Source: Thereva unica (lineage: Eukaryota; Arthropoda; Insecta; Diptera; Therevidae). From it: a stretch of DNA of 64,000 bases. The stretch spans positions 223,543,978 to 223,607,977 of the forward strand of contig OX465281.1 of the NCBI GenBank assembly GCA_949987705.1, read 5' to 3'. Of this stretch, positions 1 to 11,477 are shown in pieces. How positions within the stretch are numbered: position 1 is the stretch's first letter; every line of letters starts with the position of its first letter. A model generated the notes under the pieces. The model did no database searches and had not been told where the DNA came from. It saw nothing but the letters and a program-made list of their open reading frames with translations. The position numbers were made by a program, and so were the translations under genes.

Positions 1-49
1 TTTGTTTCTTTTTCGTGTTTTTTTTTCGGGGCGTGTTTCACGGACCGGA

Positions 50-781
50 TCAGCACACGTCCGCACTCCTTGCTATCCACGGCCAACTCCTCATATTTTG
101 ATCGCAGTGAAAAACAATGCAATAAGACAGAATTTGGAATATTTTTTTTATGTGTATCTTGTTATGGCCAAAGTAAATTCCCTTTACCGAAACAACGAAA
201 AGCTCACTATTCTTATTGGTAACTTGGTCTAGGCCTTGATTTCCAATTGTGTGTTCAAGGCCGGTGTTTTCACGGTCGATCTGTGCGTTTAAGTTACCCA
301 TTAAAACAAAGATGTCCCATGTCTCCCCTTGAAATAGAGCGAAAACTCTCATTCAGTCGCATATATCTTCTTTGATATCATCTTTTGAGTCTTCAGTTGG
401 AGCGTAGCATTGAAATACCATAGTACTTCTTGGTCTGGTACGCAGGTGCACAGTAATAATCCTCTCAGGAACTGGTGACCAGATAATGAGGCTGAACCTG
501 GCTTCTTTAGTGGGTATTACGCCAACGCCACTCCTAGAACTTTTAGTCTCGTTTCTCCCAGAATATAAGAAGGATTCATCGTTTGGACAGATATGTTCCT
601 CCGCATCAGGCCATCTGGCCTCGCTAAGTTCCATTATCTTGATTTTATATCGATTCATCTCGATGAGGACTTCATCCAGCAGTCTATCAACAAGCAGTGT
701 TCTCACATTCCATGATCGGATTCGTGTCCTTGTTCGAAAAGCAAAGATCGTCATCGTGTTGTCCATCCGGTTCCGAGGCAT
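50..781 (-). mobile_element. RTE-like non-LTR retrotransposon, endonuclease domain (broken)
   Basis: On the minus strand two ORFs lie end to end in the same frame, separated by one in-frame stop at 353-355. The upstream part carries the WNVRTL motif, then SEARW, SGR, GVG and QCYAPTE, in the order seen in apurinic/apyrimidinic-type endonucleases of RTE-like elements whose proteins are often labelled craniofacial-development-protein-2-like. The downstream part carries MGNLNAQI, matching the family's GDLNA motif with Asp replaced by Asn. In the family this domain nicks target DNA to prime reverse transcription. The in-frame stop and altered motif mark it as dead. No matching RT follows in the same orientation, because the domain runs off towards position 1. 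Confidence 0.75.
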
Positions 782-2144
782 TGTTTGGCGATTCGTAGAA
801 ATGGTTTTTTTATGGGAGCGGGTAGCTAACCCTCAGCCCAACCTATTTAAAAACTCTATTTTGTGGCGCAGAGAACTCGCCATCCGCCCGTCACCAATTA
901 GCTCTTTCCGAAGAAGTACCCTAGGGGACACCATTAAATCGATGGTTGCATTTTAAATTACTAGGTCAAATGCTATTATATTGAAATATATCAACTAATC
1001 AATATGTACTGGTCAATTTCACAAGGAACGCAAGGTGGGGTCGGTAGGATTAGTAATCAATTAAACTCGTTAAACATTTTATCAACAACAAACTTTTAAC
1101 CTAGCCTAATAATCCTCCGGATTTTCCACATAGTCACTAAAACTGCTATACCAACGGAGTAACCTTTCAAATGAGCATAATTCAGAGACAATGTTTCCCA
1201 CGTGGCTACAGCTGCCAGTACGCCATTTGTTGTGATTTATGCCGTAGTATTTTGTTCATATAACTGCCTGCCTAATCCTTCCCTATAGGATACAAGCATA
1301 CTAACGTGTCGGCAGGCCAAAAGGTGATGTGTTGTAGAAAGTCATTAAGGACATTATTTTGTAAGTTATTAGCTTTAAAGTACACAAAACAACAGTTAGT
1401 AAATATTTTTATCCTTAAAGCAATCGAATCCTTTCAGCAGATACAAGAAAGCTTATTATATTGTGACAAGCCTAACTAAAGTCTTACCAAAAAGGAGAAT
1501 CCCTCCTTCATTGGCCTCCTTGCATTTTAATCGTAAAGTTTTAGTTGGGTTATGTTTTAAAGAAAATCCCCTAAAACATAAATCCTTTCTCTGTTATCTT
1601 ACCATATCGGCCCGAAAATTTTATAGGTCGAACGGAAATTGATTCTGCCGGGTTGCTGTGCATTTATAATGAATCCTTTCTCTCCAGATAAAATTTATAA
1701 AGGACAAACGAAATAACTGGGTCATTCAATATTCGTGGGGTGAGTGCGGTAGAACGCAGCAACAAATATACTCTTCTGCTGTCTAATAAAATTCTAGCAA
1801 TTAGTCGCTTTGGATCGAGAGGGTTGGGAGGAGGCATCGATCTAATACAGATGCGTAAGTTGAGTTCGTTTTATGCCCTTGGGGTTTTGCAAGGATAGAC
1901 AGAATCGTGAGGGTCGTTTTGAGTTTCACTAATTTGCATGATTAATTGTGAATGTTTTTAGGACTCTTAATAATTCACTTTCTTAGAAATTAATTTTTGG
2001 TTTTTGATGTAAACAAATATAGATACGGGTACAAGCATACAAATATATGTATATTAAATGAATTTTCAATCTAGTAATGAGATTTGCTTTTTAAAGTGAA
2101 ACAAGAGATTTCTTTTACAACATTGACAGTGATGTGAACTTCAA
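782..2144. other. Non-coding stretch, nothing identified
   Basis: No ORF with recognisable motifs, no terminal inverted repeat and no tandem array that I could see. It separates the minus-strand endonuclease fragment from the plus-strand RT fragment. The two could be halves of one rearranged element or two unrelated copies. Confidence 0.4.
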
Positions 2145-2154
2145 TTAGCAGTCA

Positions 2155-3346
2155 ATAAAAATAAAATCGCTGAAAAATGGAAAAGCGCCGAGAATGGACC
2201 AAGTAACCGCCGAGATGATCAAAGTCGAGATGATCATGTCCTCATAACACACATATGGCATTCGGATCCTGTCCCGTCGGCGTGGAAGAAAGCGATCGTT
2301 GTCCCAATTTTGAAGGAAGGCGACAGTCGGGAATGCAAGAATTATCGCGGTATTAGCCTCCTTTCGATCGTCGGCAAAGTATTTATGAAAGTCATACAAT
2401 CGAGGCTACAGAAACATCGAGAGCAAGCGGGATTTAGACCACATCGAGGATGCATTGTTAAAATATTCGCCTCTGTCAGCTAATGGAAGAAAGAATTCGT
2501 TGCGGCAAACGAACTGTTTTCGTTTTCATTTATTACCAGTTCGCTTTCGATTACATCGATTGGAACCAGCTGGTGGAGAGCTTTGGAAACCGTACACGTG
2601 CCATTGAGAATCATCCAACTTCTCCAAGTGTCGTACGATTGCTCAACCAGTAGCATTCGTATTCGAAGCGACTTATCCGATGAGTTTCCGATTCAAACGG
2701 ATGTCCGACAGGGAGACGTCGCTTCGAGACTTCTCTTCAACGTTGTGATCGAGGCGATTATGCTTGAAGCATTCGACGGACGACTCGGAGTTCGATACGA
2801 CGACAACAACTTCGTAGCGGACTTAATGCTTACAGACAATAGCGCCGTCTGCGCCAATACGGATGCCGAAGCAACGGACATCTTACACGACATTTCCCGC
2901 ATCGCCCAGTCATACGGGTTAAAAATCAATAAGGAAAAGACCAAAGTGCTTACAACGGAAGGATCGAGGACCAGTGTTTACCTCGATGGAACCAAATTGA
3001 ACAGGTTCCGATGTTCAAATATTTGGGATAATTGACTGAGGGGACGCAAGTGGCATCGACGGCCGACGTTCATAGCCGCATCGGTGAGGCAATAGCAACC
3101 TTCGCCTCGCTCAAGTGGTGCATATGGAAACGAACAAATATTTTCATCAAAACAAAAGTACGCCATTGCCGAACGTTGATTCTTCCGATTGTTCTTTATG
3201 GATCTAAAACGTGGGCACTGCTCAAACCGGACGTTAAGAAGCTCGAGGTCTTCCAAATGCGATGCTTTTGGCAGATCCTCGGTGTCTCACTACGCGATTG
3301 CCTTCGAAACGAGACGGTCAGACAAAGATGCGATCTTCAAAAGTGA
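2155..3346 (+). mobile_element. RTE-like non-LTR reverse transcriptase (degenerate)
   Basis: Translation across several frames gives an ordered RT: WKKAIVVPILKEGD and YRGISLLS (fingers), AGFRPHRGC, then TDVRQGDVASRLLFNVVIEA (normally RQG..SP.LFN). The segment equivalent to the YADD catalytic box has become LTDN. The thumb-side motifs LKINKEKTK, ILPIVLYGSKTWAL and VFQMRCFWQILG follow. This order is typical of the RTE-like family whose endonuclease lies at 50-781. Frameshifts occur near 2240, 2480 and 3020, so it cannot encode an active enzyme. The last recognisable residues are around 3340. Confidence 0.8.
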
Positions 3347-3489
3347 TTCTTCTTTCTAGATCCATTCTTATTGGATTGATGTTGTTAAGAATTACAAACA
3401 ATTATTTCATCCTTTTTTGTGCATCGCGGGTTTTTTTCTGAAGTCGGTTTTTAAAATTTTTTTTTATTTCGTGCTTTTTAGTCCATTCA

Positions 3490-3760
3490 TTTTTTAATAT
3501 TGCCTGTCATTGCAAGGAGCCTACGTTTTTACGACGCCACATAGCGAAGTGTATTCTGCTTGTCACACCTTTTCATTTGATACCCATGTCTGGGGTCGGG
3601 GAGCGCAATTGCAAAATTTGATTGCAGATTGTATTGTCATGCGAACTATACGTATGTGCAAAATTTGCAGTTGATCAGTTATATGGAACTGGGTCAAAAT
3701 CAAGTTGCAAGATTTGTTTACACTATACACACATACAGATCAAGATAATATAAGGCATAT
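3490..3760. repeat. Dispersed repeat copy (CTTTCATTTGATACCCAT family)
   Basis: Contains the landmarks gacgccac, ttcatttgatacccat, cgattgcaaaa and attgcattgtcat in the same order as copies near 38320-38540, 39070-39320 and 62230-62660. Short pieces also occur near 7620 and 59690. No coding content is visible. The family is unassigned. Confidence 0.6.
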
Positions 3761-4029
3761 AAAAAGTTAAGTTGCCATTGATATCGGGGAAATTAAATGT
3801 AAACAATAAACTTCTTTGATTCTTCATCCACGACATGGTATATTTATTTATTCGATATAAACAATAGTTTTTTGAGCTGCAAATTTCGCCATAATTTCGT
3901 TCTTATCGGCTTTTGTTCTGGAAGCAAATTTACACACGCATTCACGTCGAAAACTTGTTTAATATGGAACAAAATTCCCCGAAGGAAATTAAAAAATAAT
4001 TATTTTGTCGATATATAGAAAAAAAAGCA

Positions 4030-4615
4030 CCGCGAGCCCTTGGGATCGAACTCGCACCCCACAGATCCCACAGACAAGAATACTTCTAGCTAAAGCTATG
4101 TATGCTGTTCCTAAGTACGGCGGTCAAGAAAATGTTCCCCATATAAAGTGTATGTAAAAAACGCCTAAGTAATCGGTCAAGAAATGCTATAGGAATTTTT
4201 GCTTAAGAAATTTCTGTACCTAGTACGCTGTTCGCTCAAGAAAAATGCTAGTACTATTCTGACACATAGATGGATCCTTTTCCTAAGGCGGTTAAGAAAA
4301 AATTGGAAAGACCATTTTTTCTTGACCGAAATTGACATTACGAGATTGAACGGAAAGTAGACTTGGCGTTTTCACTAACGTGATTATTATTTGAAGTGAT
4401 TACTCAAAAAAAATTCCCGCAATGATGTCAAATGTCAATTTTGAACACGGAAAAAAATCATCGCATTACTTGTCGAAATTTTCTGTACCGGGGTGAAGAA
4501 ATAATAAGAGCATTTTTCTTGACCGCCGTACTTAGGAACAGCATACATAGCTTAACTCTCTAGCCCTTTGCGCTATGTCAATTACTATCGGCCGCTGACC
4601 AATATGTTAATAAAT
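4030..4615 (-). repeat. tRNA-like Pol III unit split by a MITE
   Basis: Read on minus, a B-box-like GAGTTCGATCC near 4052 is preceded by tRNA-like sequence and followed by a run of eight T, a Pol III terminator. The 5' half of the unit lies at about 4556-4600, because the element at 4094-4552 has inserted in it. Removing that element and one TAA copy restores a continuous tRNA-like sequence. It is probably a tRNA-derived SINE head or tRNA pseudogene. Confidence 0.5.
4094..4552. mobile_element. MITE with 40-bp TIRs and TAA duplication (PIF/Harbinger-like)
   Basis: The ends are inverted copies of a sequence starting AGCTATGTATGCTGTTCCTA and continuing to about 40 bp with no mismatch. Direct repeats TAA (4091-4093 and 4553-4555) flank it. 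Three-base TWA duplications are characteristic of PIF/Harbinger elements. At 459 bp it has no transposase. Degenerate internal echoes of the TIR (cctaag..., ggtcaagaaa) occur at about 4168, 4225 and 4285. It sits inside a tRNA-like unit. Confidence 0.75.
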
Positions 4616-4644
4616 CATTTCAGAAAAAAAAAAGAGAAAAAGAA

Positions 4645-4735
4645 AAAAACCGGCTGCCCCGACCGGAATCGAACCTGCATCGCTGAATCGAGGTTCCGAC
4701 GCTCTACCCACTCCGCCATCGGCCTGCTGCCAAAT
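4645..4735 (-). repeat. tRNA-like Pol III unit (SINE head or tRNA pseudogene)
   Basis: On minus there is an A box (TGGCGGAGTGGGTAGAGC) and a B box (GGTTCGATTCC) about 35 bp apart, followed within about 20 bp by a T-rich terminator. The T stem and acceptor pair poorly, so a functional tRNA is unlikely. It stands directly upstream, in minus orientation, of the split unit at 4030-4615, giving two tRNA-like units in tandem. Confidence 0.5.
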
Positions 4736-5329
4736 TTACAACAATAAAGTAATTTGTTCGGTGCCCATGAAATGTTTAGGTTGAACTTTAACAGGTTGAA
4801 TTTTAACAGTTTTTTCTGCCAAACTTCGAACTCCGTTATCAGAATTTAGAAAAAATTTAACGGGACCACCATGGGAAGCTCCCCCTTCAAATGAACCAAA
4901 AAAAAAGCAAAAAAGTTATTGGGTTACAAAGTTATGCGTGAACAGGACCACAAAATACCTACACGTCGAATTGAGTAACCTCCTCTTTTTTTGAAGTCGG
5001 TTAAAAACGTCGACTACGGTGGTTTGGACATGTTTGCCGAATGGATGATAAGACGGTACGTGTTATCATAAAATAGTCTTTACAAAGTTTATGCATATTA
5101 TGCGATTATTTGCAAAAAAAATGTTCTGCATTCATGAGATATCGCCGTTTTAAAGATTGAAGGATATTTCACTAATTCCGGCCACCATTTTGAAGCCGTA
5201 ATCTTGTTTATGAAAAAATGAACCCTAAATTCGTAATCAGCGACCAGAAAAGCCCTCTTATACCAAATTTCAAATTAATTGGTTAATTTTAAAGACTTTT
5301 GGCAAGCTTTTCGGCCTTTTTCCCCACTG

Positions 5330-5640
5330 TGCGACGGTGTGTAGAAATACATGTGGTGTCCTGGGTACTGTGTGGTATAGGAACAGATCATTCACTCACA
5401 TCCCACTTAAGGTATCTGGGAGTGATGATCGACCAGAGGCTTACTTTTGAAATATACTTGGAGGGCGTGGCGGATAAAGTTTCCGCTATTTGTTCAGCAT
5501 TTCCTAGAATGCTTCTCAACGTGGGGGTCAAACTAATCCGTCGCCTTTTTATGGTGAGGGTGGTTAGCTCCAGTTAGCTCTAGCTTTACGCAGTGACAGT
5601 GGGGACAGCAGCGTTGAAAAAGAGGGCTAAGAGGAAAACA
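5330..5640 (+). mobile_element. R1-like non-LTR RT, thumb region (5' part)
   Basis: Reads LRYLGVMIDQRLTFE, then a conserved-looking stretch with ADKVSAICSAFPRML. This matches the YLGV.ID.RL.F...... A.KASAVCSAL.RMLPN block just after the RT catalytic core in R1-like retrotransposons. The reading is then broken near 5640 and resumes at 6235. No catalytic box remains upstream, so this is a 5'-truncated relic. Confidence 0.65.
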
Positions 5641-6235
5641 GAAACATGCGCGCGTGCGTGCGCCAATAAATGTGTGTAGAAGTGTATACATTCAAATGTG
5701 ATCTCAGATATAGTTTGATGAACAGAAGGCATGCAACGAAAAAGTTGGTCTACTTTCAACGACGTAGTCCCAAGTGCTCAGACACAAGCCCACGCGCTTC
5801 AAACATATGTACTTGTCGTTTAAAATTTTTGAATATCTGTGAAAAAACATAAGCACGCAATTATCTATTAGCGGCTGCCGCACCGCACGCATGCATGTAT
5901 CTGTTTTAGCTTAACAGCAGAAAATGGAGAGCCGCATACAGACAAAAGTTGAAAACAGATATAAGCGCGTGCGTTTGGTGTATGTAGTGAATTTTCGTTG
6001 ACAAACAGTTTTGTACTTGGGTTCCGTCTAGACTTTTACAAATTATCAAAAAATGCAAGCGACGAGTACATGTGTCTGTTGTGGGTATTTGAAACGGAAA
6101 ATTTGTAGTAAACCAACTTTTTCATTGCGTGCGTTCCGTTTACGTAACTATATGTCAATTTGCACTTCAATGCTAGCATTTCTATTATATCAATCGCTGC
6201 ACGCAAAAATTTACGCTTGTATCTGTATACAGATT
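5641..6235. mobile_element. Fold-back insertion inside the R1-like RT
   Basis: This ~595-bp segment interrupts the R1-like reading frame. It is a degenerate inverted repeat: the block around 5718-5757 (gcaacgaaaaagttggtcta) reappears inverted around 6105-6147, and the block around 5808-5820 (tatgtacttgtcg) reappears inverted near 6059-6071. The exact ends and target duplication are not clear. No transposase is visible, so it is probably a non-autonomous DNA element. Confidence 0.45.
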
Positions 6236-6530
6236 AAGCGTCTTTCGCGCGTGTTGTGCATTCAGGACCATACCCAATGATGCGGCGTGCGTGATTGCGG
6301 GAATTATACCCATAGAGACACTAAAGCAAAGACGCATGCTAACGCAATCTAGAATATGTTGGAGGGGAGACACATTCCGTACGACGCACTGCGAACGTAA
6401 TGGCAAGGCAAGTGAGACGAACCTGTTAAGAGTCGGTGGACCCTCAGACCACGGTCGTATACACAGGTCTGCCAACTCGTTGCTCAAACCTGTGATTGAT
6501 ACGCGTATCGCTACTGGAGCTTCTTGATTT
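6236..6530 (+). mobile_element. R1-like non-LTR RT, C-terminal part (3' half)
   Basis: Carries CAFRTIPNDAACVIAGIIPI, followed by an ETLKQRR-type segment. This is the block AFRTVS.DAA.V.AGM.PI that comes after the thumb in R1-clade proteins. It continues the frame lost at 5640, so the two pieces were one gene before the insertion at 5641-6235. Coding similarity fades near 6530. Confidence 0.65.
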
Positions 6531-7089
6531 AGACTGCAGATGGCGTATTTGTCGAAGTTATGAGATGATATGCGAGCACGCGGTCGAAATTTGGTACTTC
6601 GACTACTGCGCCGCCAGTGATCCATTCAAGAACTACTTCAAAGTCGAACGATATCAATCACACTTCACTCTATGGGATGGTATATGAAGTTAACAGACCT
6701 GTCTATGCGACCGTGCCTCAGACTTATCGAAAACGATGAGTTACGAGCGAGTGTGAGGAAGTGAGTTACGATCTCACGCAGTTCTTGAGTGGAAATGGAG
6801 GATATAAAAAACTCCTTCATCGTTTCAAGCACGATGGCTTAGCCCTATGACTGGTATGACTAGATATCCTAGGATAACGCGCAAAGCACGTCCTCTTTTA
6901 TTGTGTGAAATTCAGCGAATATGGCCCTCAATCATAGGCATCCATTTAAATTCCGGGTGGGTATTTTACCTACCCAGAATTTTCCAGGTGGGCAATGCTA
7001 CCCACCATACCCACATTATCCGCCCCCTATGGAACTAGTAATACAAAGTGTGATTTGTAAGCTTAGTTTTCCTCATAATAAAAAATGTC

Positions 7090-7240
7090 ACACAGGGACT
7101 CAAACAATGTTTTTGTTTCAGGAGAAGTTTCCAAGATGCGTAGTTTCTCAAAGAGGTTATGCGATGTGGCCACCAAAATCTTGCGATTTAATTCCATTGA
7201 ATTTCTTCATTTGAGGTTGCGTTGAGGAAAGGTCTACTCT
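7090..7240 (+). mobile_element. mariner/Tc1-like transposase fragment
   Basis: Translates to WPPKSCDLIPLNFFI then a stop and GCVE. This matches the WPPRSxDLTPLDFFLWGxVK box holding the second catalytic Asp of mariner-type DDE transposases. The usual LD has become LN and the W codon is a stop, so it is inactive. Only this box is recognisable. Confidence 0.6.
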
Positions 7241-7304
7241 AATATTACACAAAATATTTACCTTTTAAAAAATTCAATGTAAATATACATATACATATAT
7301 ATGT

Positions 7305-7850
7305 ATAAAAATCTCGTGTCATTGTGTTTGTTATCGAACTCCTCCGAAACGGGCTGACCGATGATTTTTATCTTTTTGCGTATATTTGGTTGGTCTGAGA
7401 ATAGATCATAGGCTATTTTTTAAACCCTCAACCAAAAGGAACAGCTGAAAAAACTTTTTGGGAGTTTTAACTTCAGTTTAGTTTCAAGAGCTTCATGACT
7501 TACTTTTTGTTTGACAGCTTTGTAAATGTAAAATTGTCATTAATGACACTCAATATACCGTTAGATCCATGGCGGCCGTGTCAAGAGCGCGGATTACCGC
7601 TTTATTCACAACCCCCTCGACATGGGTATCAGATGAAAGGGTATGATAGGTAGAATACAATAAGCAATGTATTATAGTCAATATACCGTTAGATCCATGG
7701 CGGCTCTCTCAAGAACCATGTACCCGTTACTTGAGGCATTTTATCTGTGTAAAATTCACATCTCGAAAAATACCAGGTCAATGGATGGTTTTTATTGGCT
7801 ATTATTGCTTTATGGGTGCAGCAAGGCGTACCGGGTCCCAGCTAGTATTT
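7305..7850 (+). repeat. Dispersed repeat ending GGGTCCCAGCTAGTATTTTA
   Basis: Begins aaaatctcgtgtcattgtgt and ends in a motif near 7815-7848 (gggtgcagcaaggcg ... cagctagtatttta). The terminal motif recurs at 11482-11522 in the same orientation and at 35669-35705 inverted. It also holds a direct duplication of atataccgttagatccatgg (about 7552 and 7681). The family is unassigned; a rolling-circle (Helitron-like) origin is only a guess. Confidence 0.5.
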
Positions 7851-9660
7851 TACAAAAAAAAAGTACTTTTAAAAAGTGCTTCTGGGATATGTTTTAGAAT
7901 AAAATGGCCATTACATGACCAATTACCGCAAAATAATAATTCGGATTATGGCGATTTCAATTACTCAATTGAAAAGTGCACATAAATTACGAGCGATGAT
8001 CAATTTTACTATAAAAATACCGGCTTATTTCACTTCGTTTGATTTATCAAGTAAAATATCCGCTCTAAAATTAAATTAATGCTGGCAATAAAAATTTTTG
8101 GCATATGCATACCATTCGAACCCATATTCCACAATAATCTGAACAGGCACAACAACTCAATTGTGTAAATTTAGTGAAATATTTTGCAAAAAGCGCTTTG
8201 CAGCACGGAATTATTAAAAATATTCAATTTTCGTGGTGAAAACAAAGTGCGAAGTGAATTCGCATTCGCATTTCGTTACATCATCGTGTGGCCAAAAAGG
8301 CCCACTTAAAATTTAATTTCCTTCAGGCCCCATATATACAAAAAAAAATCGCCACAAATTTTCCTTTTGGCATTTATGGTTCCGGTGTTTTATTTTTAGT
8401 ATCAATTGCTAATAAATTTTTATGATTTCAACCTCAATTCAATTTAACAAATTGCCGCAAATTTTTCACCATGAAAGACCATTGGCCGAGCCAGGGCTAC
8501 CAGTGTGGGACTGAACAAAGGATGCTCGGACGATGGTCCCCCAGTTACTTTCCCCACAAAGTGGAAAAAACAGGAGTTGGGCACGCAACGTTATAGTTGA
8601 CCGCCACTCAATGATCCTCGATGAACGGATAATAGCCACTGGCCGGGCCCCACTATGTCAGTCGTTGCTAGTGATTTCTTCATTTCTTTCGAGCGTGCTT
8701 TTATGTAATTTGGCACAACTTTCACCAGGGAGAAAGTTTTATGAACCGGAATCCTTGTTGGTCCTGGCCAGACAGAAAAGCTTAAAAGTTTTAAGCCTTT
8801 CGTTGCGGTCGGGTGGGCTTAACTATTTATTACGTTACCTTTTATTGAATTTCTATCATTGCAGTTTGAAATGTGACCAGGAGCTCGCTTCAACTTTTAG
8901 TGCCGTTCCTTGCCATGGAATTTTAACTAAAGTTTGGTTTTCTAACAAAAAAAATTGCTTTAAAATTGTTTTTAAATCATGCTTGCTAAGGAAATTTTAC
9001 ATGAAACACATTTATTTACTGCAATGCCTGCAGCGAAATACGACAGTTTGCAGCGTAATCAAAGTAAATGTAGTTTGTTGATTGCGACCATAAAGCTGAT
9101 ATAAACCGTTTTTGCTTTCTCAGAAATTTTGTTTCAAAATCGTTGGTGGTAAAATATTTTCACATTCGCAAAACGTACACCGAAAATCGGTGCAAATACC
9201 AAACAATTGGATTATGTTGATAAATTTCGTAGCACGATTAAACAGTTTGCACATTCGATTAAGGTCAATCAAATTGTCTGCACTATTATACGACGCTCAT
9301 TGATGCGTTATAAACGGAAATCCTAGTTGCTTCATTAGTATTCCAGGGTAGAGTCGATTGGCACATGCTTGTTTGGGGGCTCCTTCAGACCATTGAAGAT
9401 CCAAAAAATCTTTGACTGAAAAAATTTGCGGTAAAAATAAGTTTATTCAGAACATTGAATAGGAATTATGTAGATACGTCCTGGGGCTCAGCACTCATCT
9501 TTCTTTTGACAGAATCAATCCAGAAGCTATCCCAGCGAGAAAAAATTGAAGCGCTATTAAGAGAAGCGAATTTGAAGCGCTGTGAATATGTTCCGATTTG
9601 AGCTTAATGTGGGGTTCACACTGACTCCCGAAATATGTTTTAAAAAGCTTTTTCAATTTC
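7851..9660. other. Non-coding stretch, nothing identified
   Basis: A 182-codon open frame at 8533-9081 has low-complexity hydrophobic content and no motif I know, so I do not call it a gene. No TIRs or tandem repeats seen. Confidence 0.35.
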
Positions 9661-9839
9661 CATGCAAAACAGAGTAAAACATGTGCTTCACCCATCTTAC
9701 TAATATTATAAACGTGAATGTTTGTATGTATGTTTGTTACTCTTTCACGCAAAAACTACTGAATGGATTTTAATGAAACTTTACAATAATATAGCTCATA
9801 CATCAGAATAACATATAGGCTATAATTTATAAAAAAATT

Positions 9840-10330
9840 CAAAATGGCCGTGCCAATATGGCCGACGAATTTGCCAATTGTGTTCCGATTCCAATGAAAA
9901 TCGAAATCTGGGGGATTTTAAGGTTGCAAGTAACGAATTTATGATCAAAACTTATAAATTCAAAATGGCGGACGAATTTTTCCAATTGTATTCCGATTCC
10001 AATGAAAGTGAATATCTAGGGGTTTTTAAGGTTGCAAATAACGAATTTATGATCAAAACTTATAAATTCAAAATGGCGGACGAATTTTTCCAATTGTATT
10101 CCGATTCCAATGAAAGTGAATATCTAGGGGTTTTTAAGGTTGCAAATAACAAATTTATGATCAAAACTTATAAATTCAAAATGGCCGCGCCAATATGGCC
10201 GACGAATTTTTCCAATTGTATTCCGATTGCAATGAAAATCGGTATCTGGGGGCTTTTTGGGCAAACAACGAATTTATGATCAAAGCTTATAAATTCAAAA
10301 TTGCGGGTCCAATATGACGCACGAATTTTC
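9840..10330 (+). repeat. 108-bp tandem repeat, about 4.5 units
   Basis: A unit containing aaaatggcggacgaattttt, cgattccaatgaaa and gatcaaaacttataaattca is repeated at about 9840, 9962, 10070, 10178 and, partially, 10290. The middle two units are almost identical. The unit length is a multiple of three, so one frame stays open for 133 codons across four units and encodes a 36-residue period. The preceding sequence (atattataaacgtgaatgtt near 9705, then ctactgaatggattttaatg near 9757) resembles a repeat common in insects, so this is probably the variable inner part of a non-autonomous element rather than a gene. Confidence 0.7.
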
Positions 10331-10539
10331 CCAAGCCACATTCTGAAATGTAGTAAATTTCTAAAATTCCCTCTAACCAGTATAGAAACAGTAAAAACGG
10401 TAGAAAGAGTCGAAGTTTGCAAATTTGTGCGCCCCTACATTGTCATCACGAGGTTAAACGATGTCATCTATCGCTTCCAAAAAGTTCGATCGGAAAAAAC
10501 GGGACCTGGAAGAAGCTGTGTTCGGGACGAATACTGAGT

Positions 10540-11470
10540 AAGAAGGGAGCAGTGTAACGGCTAACCGAAAAGAGAAAGTTAAAATTCCAATTCACCGAGA
10601 AGTTATATGTTTAGATGCATCTACTTGAATACATAACTCTGTTCTAATTGAATCAGCGATAAGATTGGGAAGAGGCAATTTTTTCCAGATTTATTGTTTT
10701 TTCATTATACTTTTTTTCCTACCGCGTACAACGCACACATAATTTTTTTTCCGATAGGTGGTGCTCAACCTCGAATTTTAATAAATTTGAGGCATATTTT
10801 TTATAGGTAACTCTAAATTCTTTTATGTACCCATAACCATTCTTCATTATAACCATTTCGACTCGGCAACTTTGGCTGTTACACCACGATTAACGCCTGA
10901 AAATCAACTTAACGCCCGCTTGAAAGCATCATACCTATGGCACAGTTTTGAAAAAAAAAAAAAATCAACCTCCAACGGATATGCTAGAAGATGCCTCTGG
11001 TAAAACATTTTCAAAACAATTTTTGGACGATGGAAATGGCGAAATTCCAATCGATAGCAGAACATTTTATTATTTTATTTTTCGGAATTAAAAATACGAA
11101 AAAATTTCTCAACCGCAAAATAAACGGAACCTATAGTGTGCACCAAAAGAATTGGAAATATAAACACAGACGATGAAATGATCATTTTATACACATTTAA
11201 ATTTCGTGTATGGATGAAATTCAGCGGACGAGCATTGTAATTTCCTCTTCGAAATCCATTTACGGGCAAAAACACTCCCTCATAGCATCTGACCACGACA
11301 AGAGTGGCAGTGAAACCGCTGAATTGTGATTGGGGATATAAATGAGCGAGGGATTTGGGTTTTTAAACGAACGGAGTTCCACTTTTCTTTTCGAATGTAT
11401 TTTCGTGGTGGGATTTGAGACTCTCACTGCCCATCGATTTTGAGATTCCCAATTGTTTTGGCGCACGCCA
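10540..11470. other. Non-coding stretch, nothing identified
   Basis: AT-rich sequence with a poly(A) run near 10951. I see no coding motif or repeat structure. Confidence 0.35.
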
Positions 11471-11477
11471 TACTATT

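Noticed and set aside
8533..9081. 182-codon plus ORF
   Set aside because: Leucine/serine-rich with no motif and no coding-like context. I cannot support it as a gene.
9840..10330. CRISPR-like array
   Set aside because: The whole 108-bp unit is conserved, with no alternating unique spacers, in a eukaryotic window. It is an ordinary tandem repeat.
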